Positions 42,213 through 50,223 of a stretch of 64,000 nt of DNA are shown here, one piece after another. Every line of letters starts with the position of its first letter. Position 1 is the first letter of the stretch. Under the pieces are notes generated by a model, which saw only the letters and a list, made by a program, of their open reading frames with translations, did no database searches and had not been told where the DNA came from. The position numbers and the translations under genes were made by a program. The DNA lies in the NCBI GenBank assembly GCA_900319405.1, contig ONOH01000003.1, positions 1-64,000 of the forward strand, read 5' to 3'. Origin of the DNA: an uncultured Bacteroidales bacterium (GTDB lineage: Bacteria > Bacteroidota > Bacteroidia > Bacteroidales > UBA932).

Positions 42213-42798
42213 GCAAGAATTCCGCCATGGCGCGAAGGGCCTTTCCGCGGTGTGAGATGCGGTTTTTCACCTCCTCGCCCAGTTGGGCATTGGTCTGGGA
42301 ATATCCCTCCGGGATAAAAATGGGGTCGTAGCCGAAGCCGCCGCTGCCAGCACGCTCCAGGGCGATGTGCCCTTCCATCACCCCGTCGAAAAAATGATGC
42401 CGACCGCCGATGATGAGCGTCACCGAGGTACGGAAACGGGCCGATCGGGGGCAGTCCATCCCGGCCTCTTTCTCCCGGCGGGCCATTTCGGCCAGCAGTT
42501 TGTCCATGTTGGCCCGGGCGTCGTGGCCGGGACCGGCATAGCGGGCCGTCTCCACGCCGGGAGCGCCGCCCAACAAATCGACCTCCAGGCCCGAATCATC
42601 GGCAAAACAATCCAGGCCGGTCCGCTTGTAGATATAGTCTGCCTTCTGCAGGGAATTGGCGCGCAGGGTGGTGCCGGTTTCGGGAATCTCTTCGGTAATT
42701 CCCACTTCTGCGGGAGTAACGAGCTCAAAACCCTCGCCCAGAATTTCTGCCGCTTCCCGGAGTTTTCCGGGATTGCCCGTTGCAAAAACAAGTTTCAT
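42205..42798 (-). CDS. rdgB: RdgB/HAM1-type non-canonical purine NTP pyrophosphatase
   Basis: 197 residues from the ATG at 42798 (MKLVFATGNPGKLREAAEIL). Family motifs: ATGNPGKL, NSLQKADYIYKRTGLDCFAD then DSGLEVDLLGGAPG, GSGGFGYDPIFIPEGY, and ISHRGKAL near the end. The enzyme hydrolyses ITP, XTP and dITP to monophosphates, keeping them out of nucleic acids. A TATCTTTG box (42822-42829) lies 23 bp upstream. recO follows with overlap. Confidence 0.96.
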   Translation of the reverse strand: MKLVFATGNPGKLREAAEILGEGFELVTPAEVGITEEIPETGTTLRANSLQKADYIYKRTGLDCFADDSGLEVDLLGGAPGVETARYAGPGHDARANMDKLLAEMARREKEAGMDCPRSARFRTSVTLIIGGRHHFFDGVMEGHIALERAGSGGFGYDPIFIPEGYSQTNAQLGEEVKNRISHRGKALRAMAEFLRG

Positions 42799-42821
42799 AT
42801 CACGATACCGATTATCCTTCA

Positions 42822-42829
42822 CAAAGATA
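42822..42829 (-). promoter_or_regulatory. -7 box (TATCTTTG) of rdgB-recO
   Basis: On the minus strand, 23 bp before the rdgB ATG; it lies only 13 bp from the oppositely directed box at 42843-42850. Confidence 0.6.
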
Positions 42830-42842
42830 GCACATTTTTTGT

Positions 42843-42850
42843 TACCTTTG
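42843..42850 (+). promoter_or_regulatory. -7 box (TACCTTTG) of the S41 protease gene
   Basis: Seven bases before the ATG at 42858, implying a very short leader. Confidence 0.6.
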
Positions 42851-42857
42851 TGCAGTT

Positions 42858-44483
42858 ATGAAACGAATCAGTCTTGTGTTGGTCGCCCTGGCGGCCTTTT
42901 CCTTCGGCGCTTTTGCGCAGTCCAAAAACTTCTCCCTGGGCAAATGGGTAGAGGTTAACAACGCCATTCTCAAGGAATTGAACAAATCCTATGTAGACTC
43001 CCTGGAAGTGGGCCGCATCGAGCGGGCTGCCATCGACGCGATGCTGGGAGCCCTGGATCCCTATACCGTTTATGTTCCGGAAGAAGAGCAGGAAGATTTC
43101 CAGATGATGCTCAGCAGCACCTACGGAGGTGTGGGCGCCATCATCTACAAGCCGGACGTGAACGGAAACGTCATCATCAACGAGCCTTATTTCAACTCCC
43201 CGGCCGCCCGTGCGGGCCTGCGCTGCGGGGACGAGATCGAGGCCATCGACGGAGAAAGCACCCACGGCCTGCAGAGCGCGGATTGCAGTGAGAAAATGCG
43301 CGGAAAGCCCGGCACCACCGTGGTGCTGAGGGTGAAAAAACTCCGCAGCGGAGACAGCTGGAAGGCCGGCGAGGTGGTGGACGTCCCCGTCGTTCGCGAG
43401 CGCATCGTCCTTCCCTCCATGGAATATGCCGGAATGCTCAACGAGGCCGACGGCTATATCTTCCTGAGCAAATTCACCGAAGGTGTGGGCCAGGAAATCC
43501 GGGATGCCTTCGGCAGGCTCAAGGCCCGGGGAATGAAGCGCCTGGTGCTGGACCTTCGCAGCAACGGCGGCGGCGTGATGGACGAAGCCGTGAACATCGT
43601 CTCGCTTTTCGTTCCCAAGGGATCCGTCGTTCTCACCTCCAAGGGGAAATCGGCCAGGGAGCAGGTTTACAAGACCACCACAGACCCCATCGATACCGAA
43701 ATTCCCATCCTGGTGCTGGTGGACGGCGGCAGCGCATCGGCCTCGGAGATTGTATCGGGTGCCCTGCAGGACTATGACCGCGCCACCATCGTGGGCACGC
43801 GCACCTATGGAAAGGGCCTGGTGCAGAGCATCCGTCCCCTTCCCTACGACGGACAGCTCAAGGTGACCACCGCCAAATACTACACCCCTTCGGGCCGATG
43901 CGTCCAGGCCATCGACTACTCCCACCGCAACGAAGACGGCAGCGTGGGCCACATCCCCGACTCACTTACCCACAGCTTCACCACGGCCCACGGCCGAACG
44001 GTGCGGGACGGCGGCGGCATCACCCCGGACTTTGTCGTCAAAGCCCACCGCTATTCCCGCCTCACCTACTCGGTGGTGTACAGCGGCGTGCTGGAAGAAT
44101 ATGCCCTGGAGTACGTGAAAAAACACGCGTCCATCCCCGCCGTGGAAGACTTCCATTTCACCGATTACGAAGACTTCATCGCTTTTGCGGCCGACAAGAA
44201 ATTCGACTACCGCTCCCAGGCCCGGGCCCTTTTTGACGAAATGAAAAAGTCCCTGGCCGAAGACGGACTCACGGAAACCCTCTCCGGAGAACTGGGGGCC
44301 CTGCAAAAGTCTCTGGAAATGGACAAGGAAACCTTCCTGCGCCTGAAAAAGGAGGAAATCATCCCCTTCATTGAAGAGGAGATTGCAGTGCGCTACTATT
44401 TCCAGGAAGCCGGCATCCGGGTGCGCCTGCGCTACGACAAGCAACTGCACGAAGCCCTCAAACAACCCGCCATCAGCTGGTAG
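42858..44483 (+). CDS. S41 family C-terminal processing protease
   Basis: 541 residues with a signal peptide (MKRISLVLVALAAFSFGAFAQ). A PDZ domain covers about 80-175 (GGVGAIIYKPDVNG, SPAARAGLRCGDEIEAIDGE). The catalytic domain has LRSNGGGVMDEAVNI, the serine motif GGSASASEI at 290-298, and Lys319 in TYGKGLVQSI. A C-terminal helical extension follows (FDEMKKSLAEDGLTETLSGE). These periplasmic proteases cut near the C-termini of proteins with nonpolar ends. The leader is only about seven bases after the -7 box. It is divergent from rdgB-recO. Confidence 0.94.
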   Translation: MKRISLVLVALAAFSFGAFAQSKNFSLGKWVEVNNAILKELNKSYVDSLEVGRIERAAIDAMLGALDPYTVYVPEEEQEDFQMMLSSTYGGVGAIIYKPDVNGNVIINEPYFNSPAARAGLRCGDEIEAIDGESTHGLQSADCSEKMRGKPGTTVVLRVKKLRSGDSWKAGEVVDVPVVRERIVLPSMEYAGMLNEADGYIFLSKFTEGVGQEIRDAFGRLKARGMKRLVLDLRSNGGGVMDEAVNIVSLFVPKGSVVLTSKGKSAREQVYKTTTDPIDTEIPILVLVDGGSASASEIVSGALQDYDRATIVGTRTYGKGLVQSIRPLPYDGQLKVTTAKYYTPSGRCVQAIDYSHRNEDGSVGHIPDSLTHSFTTAHGRTVRDGGGITPDFVVKAHRYSRLTYSVVYSGVLEEYALEYVKKHASIPAVEDFHFTDYEDFIAFAADKKFDYRSQARALFDEMKKSLAEDGLTETLSGELGALQKSLEMDKETFLRLKKEEIIPFIEEEIAVRYYFQEAGIRVRLRYDKQLHEALKQPAISW

Positions 44484-44517
44484 TCGCCTTCACGGCTGCC
44501 CATCAAGCGTCGCCGGA

Positions 44518-45810
44518 TCAGATCTCCCGCCAGACGTACACTTTGTCTGCGCGGCGGGGGTGGATGCGGTCGCCGGGGGTGGCGTCGGCGTTGATGTGGT
44601 CCGTGGGCATCGCATCCAGCGGAACGGCCACGGAACAGCGGACGCCCTGGCGGGCCACGTCGGAGCTCTCGTAGTCCACGCGCAGGTCGTCGGCCCGGGC
44701 TTCCAGCATTCCGGTGGTGGGGCCGATGAAAAGGAGCCGGTCCCCCCGGTGAAGGTCTATGGCCTCTACCTGGATTTCTGCCACATTAATCTTTGAAAAC
44801 CAGTTGGTCACCTTTCCAAGATATACTTTTTGAAGGGTGGCGCTGCTGCCGTATTTGGCACTCCATTCCCCCAGATACGCGCCCAGGTAGTAGCCGTCCC
44901 AGAAGCCCCGGTTGAAAACGGTGGCGAGGCGTCCTTTCAGCGAAGCACCCAGTGAAGGGGTGAAAGTCCCTTCCGCCACGGCGTCGGCGGCCTGCCGATA
45001 GCATTCGGCGGTGGTTTTTACATAGTCTGCGCTGCGGGCCCGACCCTCGATTTTGAACACTTTTACGCCGGCCTCCACGAACTTGTCCAGAAATTCGATG
45101 GTGCAGAGGTCCTTGGGGGAGAGAAGGTATTTGTTATCGACATGAATCTCGTTCCCGGTTTCGTAGTCGGCGAGCAGATAGCCTCTCCGGCAGGCCTGCA
45201 GGCAGGCGCCCCGGTTGGCACTGGCCGCGTAAGCATCCAGCGAGAGGTAGCACTTTCCCGAAACGGCCATACAGAAGGCTCCGTGGGAAAACATCTCTAT
45301 GCGGACAAGCTTTCCGGAGGGGCCGCAGATGTGCCGGGAAACGATGGCCTCGTGAATGGCCTTTACCTGACGAAGGTCCAGCTCCCGGGCCAGCACCACG
45401 ACATCGGCCCACTGGGCGTAAAAACGCAGCGCCTCGATGTTCGAAATGCTCAATTGCGTGGAAATATGCACTTCCAGGCCGATTTTCCGGCAGTACAGGA
45501 TGCAGGCCATATCGGAGGCGATGACGGCGTCCACCCCGGCGGCCCGGGCGCTGTCGAGGGTATCATAGGCCTCCTGAAGTTCCTCGCCGTACAGGGTAAT
45601 GTTGAGTGTCAGATAGGCCTTGATACCATAGGAGCGGCAGATGCGCATTATCTCCGGCAAATCTTCCCGCGAGAAGTTTCCGGCCGAGTGCGAACGCATA
45701 TTGAGACGGCCGATACCGAAGTAAACGGAGTCAGCTCCACCCTCGATGGCGGCCACCAGACAGTCGAAACTGCCGGCCGGAGCCATTATTTCCAATTCTT
45801 TTTTTTGCAT
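44518..45810 (-). CDS. Peptidase U32 family protein (RNA-modification type)
   Basis: 430 residues from the ATG at 45810 (MQKKELEIMAPAGSFDCLVA); an upstream TTG in frame is less likely. U32 motifs are present: GGADSVYFGIGRLNMRSHSA, the signature EMFSHGAFCMAVSGKCYLS with cysteines, then NRGACLQACRRGYLL and YLLSPKDLCTIEFLDKFVEA, VFKIEGRARSADYV. Members of this family in enteric bacteria take part in hydroxylation of tRNA or rRNA, with the cysteines as likely iron-sulfur ligands; older annotation calls them collagenases. It is divergent from the porin gene. Confidence 0.9.
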   Translation of the reverse strand: MQKKELEIMAPAGSFDCLVAAIEGGADSVYFGIGRLNMRSHSAGNFSREDLPEIMRICRSYGIKAYLTLNITLYGEELQEAYDTLDSARAAGVDAVIASDMACILYCRKIGLEVHISTQLSISNIEALRFYAQWADVVVLARELDLRQVKAIHEAIVSRHICGPSGKLVRIEMFSHGAFCMAVSGKCYLSLDAYAASANRGACLQACRRGYLLADYETGNEIHVDNKYLLSPKDLCTIEFLDKFVEAGVKVFKIEGRARSADYVKTTAECYRQAADAVAEGTFTPSLGASLKGRLATVFNRGFWDGYYLGAYLGEWSAKYGSSATLQKVYLGKVTNWFSKINVAEIQVEAIDLHRGDRLLFIGPTTGMLEARADDLRVDYESSDVARQGVRCSVAVPLDAMPTDHINADATPGDRIHPRRADKVYVWREI

Positions 45811-45816
45811 GGGATG

Positions 45817-45824
45817 CAAAGGTA
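45817..45824 (-). promoter_or_regulatory. -7 box (TACCTTTG) of the U32 gene
   Basis: On the minus strand TACCTTTG ends seven bases before the ATG at 45810. Another short leader. Confidence 0.55.
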
Positions 45825-45837
45825 CACAATTTATTGC

Positions 45838-45845
45838 TATCTTTG
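45838..45845 (+). promoter_or_regulatory. -7 box (TATCTTTG) of the porin gene
   Basis: 21 bp before the ATG at 45867, on the strand opposite the U32 box. Confidence 0.6.
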
Positions 45846-45866
45846 CCAGCGCTAACCATTGGACTG

Positions 45867-46838
45867 ATGAGAAAATTCATTCTGACCCTCCTGATTTCCC
45901 TGGCTGCCAGCCTTTTGGCGCAGGCCCAGGTGGAGTATTTGTACATTGAGGCGATGGGCAGCGCCCAGCTTCATGGGAAGGAACCCTCGCTGGTCGGAGA
46001 CCACCTGATCCTTCATGCAAAAGGGAACATCTCCCCTTCACTCAGGTATCGCCTTCGCCAGCGTTTTTCCATACCCATCTACGACCCCAAGAATCCGCTC
46101 AACGCTACCGATTTTCTCCAGATTACCTGGGACATTTCGCCCAAGTGGAGCCTGGATGCCGGCAAGATGCCCGTCAATATCGGCGGATACGAGTGGGACG
46201 ACGCCCCTACCGAAATCTATTACTGGGGCGATTTCATCAACTCCATCGCCCAGATTTACGCCCTGGCGGGAACGGCCTGGTACCGACCGGCGCCCGGCCA
46301 GAATATCTACCTCCAGTTCTCCCACTCCCTCCTGCATCTGGGACATCCCGATGTTTTCAACGTCGGCCTGGGCTGGTACGGGCAGATCGCTCCCTGGTGG
46401 AACACCATCTGGGGCTTCAACTGCATGGACGACCCCTATCGCCATCGCATGGGATACCTGGCCCTGGGAAACCGTTTTCAAGTGGGTTCCCTGGCGCTGG
46501 AGCTGGATTTGATGTACCGCCGCTCGCTCATCCAGAAATCGGCCGGATTTGACGGCAGCGTGATTGCGCGGCTGGAATACAATATCGGCCGGAAATGGTC
46601 GCTGTTCGCCAAGGGCGGCTGGGACTATAACGACGCCTCCAACGTGGACCCCCAGGGCATTGCCTATGACCAGACCGTGGCTCCCGGCACCCGTTACCTG
46701 TTCGGCGGCGGCGGCATGGAGTACTACCCGCTCGGCAACCCGAACCTTCGCATTCACGCCGTGGGATGGTTCGATGACCGCAGCCGCCTGTTCCACGCCA
46801 CGGTCGGTATGACCTTCCGTTTGAATTTTATCAAATAG
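45867..46838 (+). CDS. Outer-membrane porin (phosphate-selective porin O/P-like)
   Basis: 323 residues from the ATG at 45867 with a signal peptide (MRKFILTLLISLAASLLAQAQ). The rest is amphipathic strands typical of a barrel (SPSLRYRLRQRFSIP, IYLQFSHSLLHLGH, LALELDLMYRRSL, WSLFAKGGWDYND) and ends with an aromatic/hydrophobic strand TVGMTFRLNFIK. DAGKMPVNIGGYEWDDAPTE resembles the plug or strand region of the porin O/P group. The substrate is unknown. The Gate-domain transporter gene starts six bases after its stop, so an outer-membrane channel and inner-membrane transporter are co-expressed. Confidence 0.8.
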   Translation: MRKFILTLLISLAASLLAQAQVEYLYIEAMGSAQLHGKEPSLVGDHLILHAKGNISPSLRYRLRQRFSIPIYDPKNPLNATDFLQITWDISPKWSLDAGKMPVNIGGYEWDDAPTEIYYWGDFINSIAQIYALAGTAWYRPAPGQNIYLQFSHSLLHLGHPDVFNVGLGWYGQIAPWWNTIWGFNCMDDPYRHRMGYLALGNRFQVGSLALELDLMYRRSLIQKSAGFDGSVIARLEYNIGRKWSLFAKGGWDYNDASNVDPQGIAYDQTVAPGTRYLFGGGGMEYYPLGNPNLRIHAVGWFDDRSRLFHATVGMTFRLNFIK

Positions 46839-46844
46839 TTCTAT

Positions 46845-47990
46845 ATGAAAAAGTTACCGATCCGTCGTTCAACGGTGGAAGCCCTGGTATTCCTTCTTCT
46901 CCTTGTGCTGGTCTTCTCCCTCCTGGGTTCCCGGATGGGAAGCGGAAACATGCTCAAGACCATCATGAACACTGCGCACGATCTGCTTCTGAACACGGTG
47001 TTCTACCTGATGGGCATCACCGTTCTTACCGGTGCGCTTTCCAAACTGATGTCGGAGTTTGGCGTGGTGACGCTGCTGGAACGTTTTCTGCGGCCGCTCA
47101 TGAAGCCGCTCTACAACCTTCCCGGCGTGGCGGCCCTGGGTGCCGTGATGACCTTCCTGTCCGACAACCCGGCCATCATCGCCCTTTCGAAGGACAAGAC
47201 CTTCAGCGCGTATTTCAAGAAGTACCAGCTCATCTCCCTGACCAACTTCGGCACGGCCTTCGGTATGGGTTTCGTGGTAATGATCACCATGATCGGCTAC
47301 GGGCAGATTACCGGAGCCCTGGTGGGATTCTTCGGCGCATTCTGCGGCTCCATCATCAGCACCCGCATCATGCAGCGCAGTTGTCTCAAGGCCTATCCGA
47401 AACTGGATTCGCCGGTGCAGCACGAGGTGGCCGAGGTCATTGAGGAAGAACATATCGAAGACGTCAAGAAGGACGGTGTCTTCATGCGTTTTCTGAACGC
47501 CATCCTGGACGGTGGTAAAAACGGTGTGGAACTGGGTCTTCAGATTATCCCCGGCGTCCTCATCATCACCACCGCGGTGATTATGATTACCTTCGGCGTA
47601 GGTCCCGACGGCGTGTATAACGGATCTTCCTCCCAGGGCGTTCCCATCCTGCCCTGGCTGGCCGAGAAGATCCACTGGGTATTCGAATGGCTCTTCGGCT
47701 TCCATCATATGGAACTCATCGCCTTCCCGATGACGGCCCTCGGTGCCGTGGGCGCCGCCCTGGGCCTTCTGCCCACCTTCAACGCCGCAGGCATCCTGGA
47801 CGGCAATGCCATCGCCGTGTTCACCGCCATCGGCATGTGCTGGAGCGGCTTCCTGTCCACCCACACCGCCATGCTCGATTCCCTGGGCTACCGCAAAATG
47901 ATCTCCAAGGCCATCGGCGCACACGCCATTGCCGGACTATGCGCCGGCATCATCGCCCACTTCGTGTACCTGCTGGTTTCGCTGATTTAA
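46845..47990 (+). CDS. Gate-domain (nucleoside recognition) membrane protein, CD0519/CD1768 type
   Basis: 381 residues with about nine membrane helices. It resembles the CD0519/CD1768 family built on the Gate (nucleoside recognition) domain: MGITVLTGALSKLMSEFGVV, LSDNPAIIALSKDKTFSAYF, LISLTNFGTAFGMGFVVMIT, and the second half ELGLQIIPGVLIITTAVIMI and AVFTAIGMCWSGFLSTHTAM. The substrate is not established; nucleosides or small cations have been proposed for relatives. A charged cytosolic loop (EVAEVIEEEHIEDVKKDG) separates the two halves. It follows the porin gene by six bases. Confidence 0.82.
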   Translation: MKKLPIRRSTVEALVFLLLLVLVFSLLGSRMGSGNMLKTIMNTAHDLLLNTVFYLMGITVLTGALSKLMSEFGVVTLLERFLRPLMKPLYNLPGVAALGAVMTFLSDNPAIIALSKDKTFSAYFKKYQLISLTNFGTAFGMGFVVMITMIGYGQITGALVGFFGAFCGSIISTRIMQRSCLKAYPKLDSPVQHEVAEVIEEEHIEDVKKDGVFMRFLNAILDGGKNGVELGLQIIPGVLIITTAVIMITFGVGPDGVYNGSSSQGVPILPWLAEKIHWVFEWLFGFHHMELIAFPMTALGAVGAALGLLPTFNAAGILDGNAIAVFTAIGMCWSGFLSTHTAMLDSLGYRKMISKAIGAHAIAGLCAGIIAHFVYLLVSLI

Positions 47991-48006
47991 TACCGCATTC
48001 AGCTCC

Positions 48007-48048
48007 CCCCGGCTGTACGACAAACGCAAAAAACGGTCAAAATTGCGC
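48007..48048. repeat. Short inverted repeat between the transporter and rnr
   Basis: GTACGAC near 48014 and GTCGTAC near 48050 face each other across about 29 bases. A weak stem, possibly a terminator remnant; no T run follows. Confidence 0.3.
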
Positions 48049-48111
48049 AAGTCGTACGCCATAGCGCGTGTACTTCCAAAAAATCCGGCTAAATGTTTAG
48101 CAAATTATGCG

Positions 48112-48119
48112 TATCTTTG
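48112..48119 (+). promoter_or_regulatory. -7 box (TATCTTTG) of rnr
   Basis: 22 bp before the ATG at 48142. Its final G is the first base of the palindrome at 48119-48139. Confidence 0.65.
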
Positions 48120-48139
48120 TACTCGATAGAATCGAGTAC
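48119..48139. promoter_or_regulatory. Perfect palindrome covering the rnr transcription start and leader
   Basis: GTACTCGAT-AGA-ATCGAGTAC: two perfect 9-bp arms between the -7 box and the start codon, ending two bases before the ATG. It could be a repressor operator, or an mRNA hairpin that controls rnr translation or is cleaved by RNases. Confidence 0.6.
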
Positions 48140-48141
48140 CT

Positions 48142-50223
48142 ATGTCAAGACGCAAGAACAGCCCCAACCGGAAAAACCACAAGAAAAAACGCATTGTTCC
48201 CGAATATGAGGGAACGGTCCTGATGACCCGCGAGGGATTTGCCTTCGTCCGCATCGAAGGACAGGAGGAAGATGTTTATGTCAAGGCCAACAAAACCCGC
48301 GGCGCCCTGCACGGAGACCGGGTGAGGGTGGCCGTAACCCAGGAGAAGGGAGGCCTTGCCAAGCGGCGCAGCGGAGAAATAATCACCATCCTGGAGCGCT
48401 CACAAAGGCCCTTTGTGGGAATTCTCCACATTGTGGGCAAGCAGGCCTGGGTACTGATGAGTTCCAAGACGATGCCCTACGACATCGAGGTCCCCGTCCC
48501 GGAAGGCGGGCAGCGGGGCATGAAGGTGGCGGCCGTGGTGGACGACTGGGAACGCGGAGCCAACTGTCCCAGGGGACACGTCGTGGACGTGCTGGGCATG
48601 CCCGGAGAGAACGAGACCGAAATGCACGCCATCCTGGCGGAGTTCGGCCTGCCCTACCGCTTCGAGAAGTCCGTGGAGAACGCGGCCGACAAAATCCCCG
48701 ACACCATCAGCGACAAAGACCGGAAGGGCCGAAAGGACTTCCGGCAGGTGCTCACCTTCACCATCGACCCCACCGATGCCAAGGACTTTGACGATGCCCT
48801 CAGCTTCCGCAAGCTGGAAAACGGCAATTACGAGGTGGGTGTCCACATTGCCGATGTCACCTACTACGTGCAGCCCGGCACGGAGGTGGACAAGGAGGCC
48901 CAGGTACGCGGTACGTCCGTGTATCTGGTGGACCGCACCGTTCCGATGCTTCCGGAAAAGCTTTCCAACAAACTGTGCTCCCTGCGCCCCGGGGAAGAAA
49001 AACTGTGCTTCAGCGCCGTCTTTGAGATAACGCCCCAGGCCAAGGTGCTGAACCCCTGGTTCGGCCGTACGGAAATCGTCTCCGACTACCGCTTCGACTA
49101 CGAAGGCGCCCAGGCCATCATCGACGCCGGAGCCGAGGCCATGAAGCAGGAATTCGGAGACGGGACCGAGTGCGGAAGGGTTCCGGACAGCGTGAAGGAA
49201 GCCGTCCTTATCCTCAACGGGCTGGCCCTCAAGCTGCGCAAACGCCGCTTTGACAACGGGGCCGTCAATTTCGAACGGCCGGAAATGAAGGTCGATATCG
49301 ACGAAAACGGCAAACCCGTGGGGGTACACCAGAAGTTTTTCAGGGAAGCCAACTGGCTCATCGAGGAGTTTATGCTGCTGGCCAACCGTTCCGTGGCGGA
49401 ATTCGTGGCCACCGGCGGCAAGATGGGCGGAAAGGCCCTTTCCAAGGCCAAGACCTTTGTTTACCGTATCCACGACGAACCCAACCTGGAAAAACTGAGC
49501 GGACTGAGGGATTTCGCCGGTCATTTTGGCTACAAGGTGGGCTCCATTGAAAACGGCAAGGAGATTGCCCGGACGCTGAACAATCTGATGGTGGAAGCCA
49601 AGGACAAGCCGGAACTGGGCGCCATCCAGATCCTGGCCCTGCGCTCTATGGCCAAGGCCTGCTACTCGACCGACAACATCGGCCACTACGGCCTTGCCTT
49701 CCGCTTCTACACGCACTTCACCTCCCCCATCCGCCGCTACCCCGACATGATGGTGCACCGCCTGCTGGCCCAGTACCTGGGCGGAGGGGATTCGGCCAGC
49801 CTGGACTACTACACCCTCCAGTGCAAGCACGCCTCGGAGCGCGAAGTGGTGGCCGCCGAGGCCGAGCGGGAAAGCACCAAATACAAGCTGGTGGAATTCA
49901 TGCAGGACAAGCTGGGGCAGGAATTCGACGGTCACATCTCCGGTGTTACGGAATGGGGCATCTATGTGGAAATCGAGCCCACCAAGATTGAAGGAATGGT
50001 CCCCTACCGCACCATCCGGAGCGACTTCTTCGCCTTTGACGAAGATCACTACCGTGCCGTGGGCCGCCGGACCCACCGTTCCCTCCGCCTGGGAGACGCC
50101 GTCCGCATCCGCGTGAAAGGCACCTCCCTGGAGCAGAAACTCCTGGATTACGAGCTGGTGGAAGACCTGCCCGAAATGGACAAGGCCGACAGCGATGAGC
50201 AGGTAAAACGCCGGAAAAGATGA
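48142..50223 (+). CDS. rnr: Ribonuclease R
   Basis: 693 residues. A basic N-terminus (MSRRKNSPNRKNHKKKRIV) is followed by cold-shock/OB domains (GTVLMTREGFAFVRIEGQEE). The RNB catalytic domain has acidic residues in IDPTDAKDFDDA at 208-219, and includes YYVQPGTEVDKEAQVRGTSV then YLVDRTVPMLPEKLSN. A C-terminal S1 domain covers the end (GQEFDGHISGVTEWGIYVEI). It degrades structured RNA processively 3' to 5'. Its stop overlaps the GH3 start (ATGA), so it heads the glycan-degradation operon. A perfect palindrome sits in its leader. Confidence 0.96.
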   Translation: MSRRKNSPNRKNHKKKRIVPEYEGTVLMTREGFAFVRIEGQEEDVYVKANKTRGALHGDRVRVAVTQEKGGLAKRRSGEIITILERSQRPFVGILHIVGKQAWVLMSSKTMPYDIEVPVPEGGQRGMKVAAVVDDWERGANCPRGHVVDVLGMPGENETEMHAILAEFGLPYRFEKSVENAADKIPDTISDKDRKGRKDFRQVLTFTIDPTDAKDFDDALSFRKLENGNYEVGVHIADVTYYVQPGTEVDKEAQVRGTSVYLVDRTVPMLPEKLSNKLCSLRPGEEKLCFSAVFEITPQAKVLNPWFGRTEIVSDYRFDYEGAQAIIDAGAEAMKQEFGDGTECGRVPDSVKEAVLILNGLALKLRKRRFDNGAVNFERPEMKVDIDENGKPVGVHQKFFREANWLIEEFMLLANRSVAEFVATGGKMGGKALSKAKTFVYRIHDEPNLEKLSGLRDFAGHFGYKVGSIENGKEIARTLNNLMVEAKDKPELGAIQILALRSMAKACYSTDNIGHYGLAFRFYTHFTSPIRRYPDMMVHRLLAQYLGGGDSASLDYYTLQCKHASEREVVAAEAERESTKYKLVEFMQDKLGQEFDGHISGVTEWGIYVEIEPTKIEGMVPYRTIRSDFFAFDEDHYRAVGRRTHRSLRLGDAVRIRVKGTSLEQKLLDYELVEDLPEMDKADSDEQVKRRKR

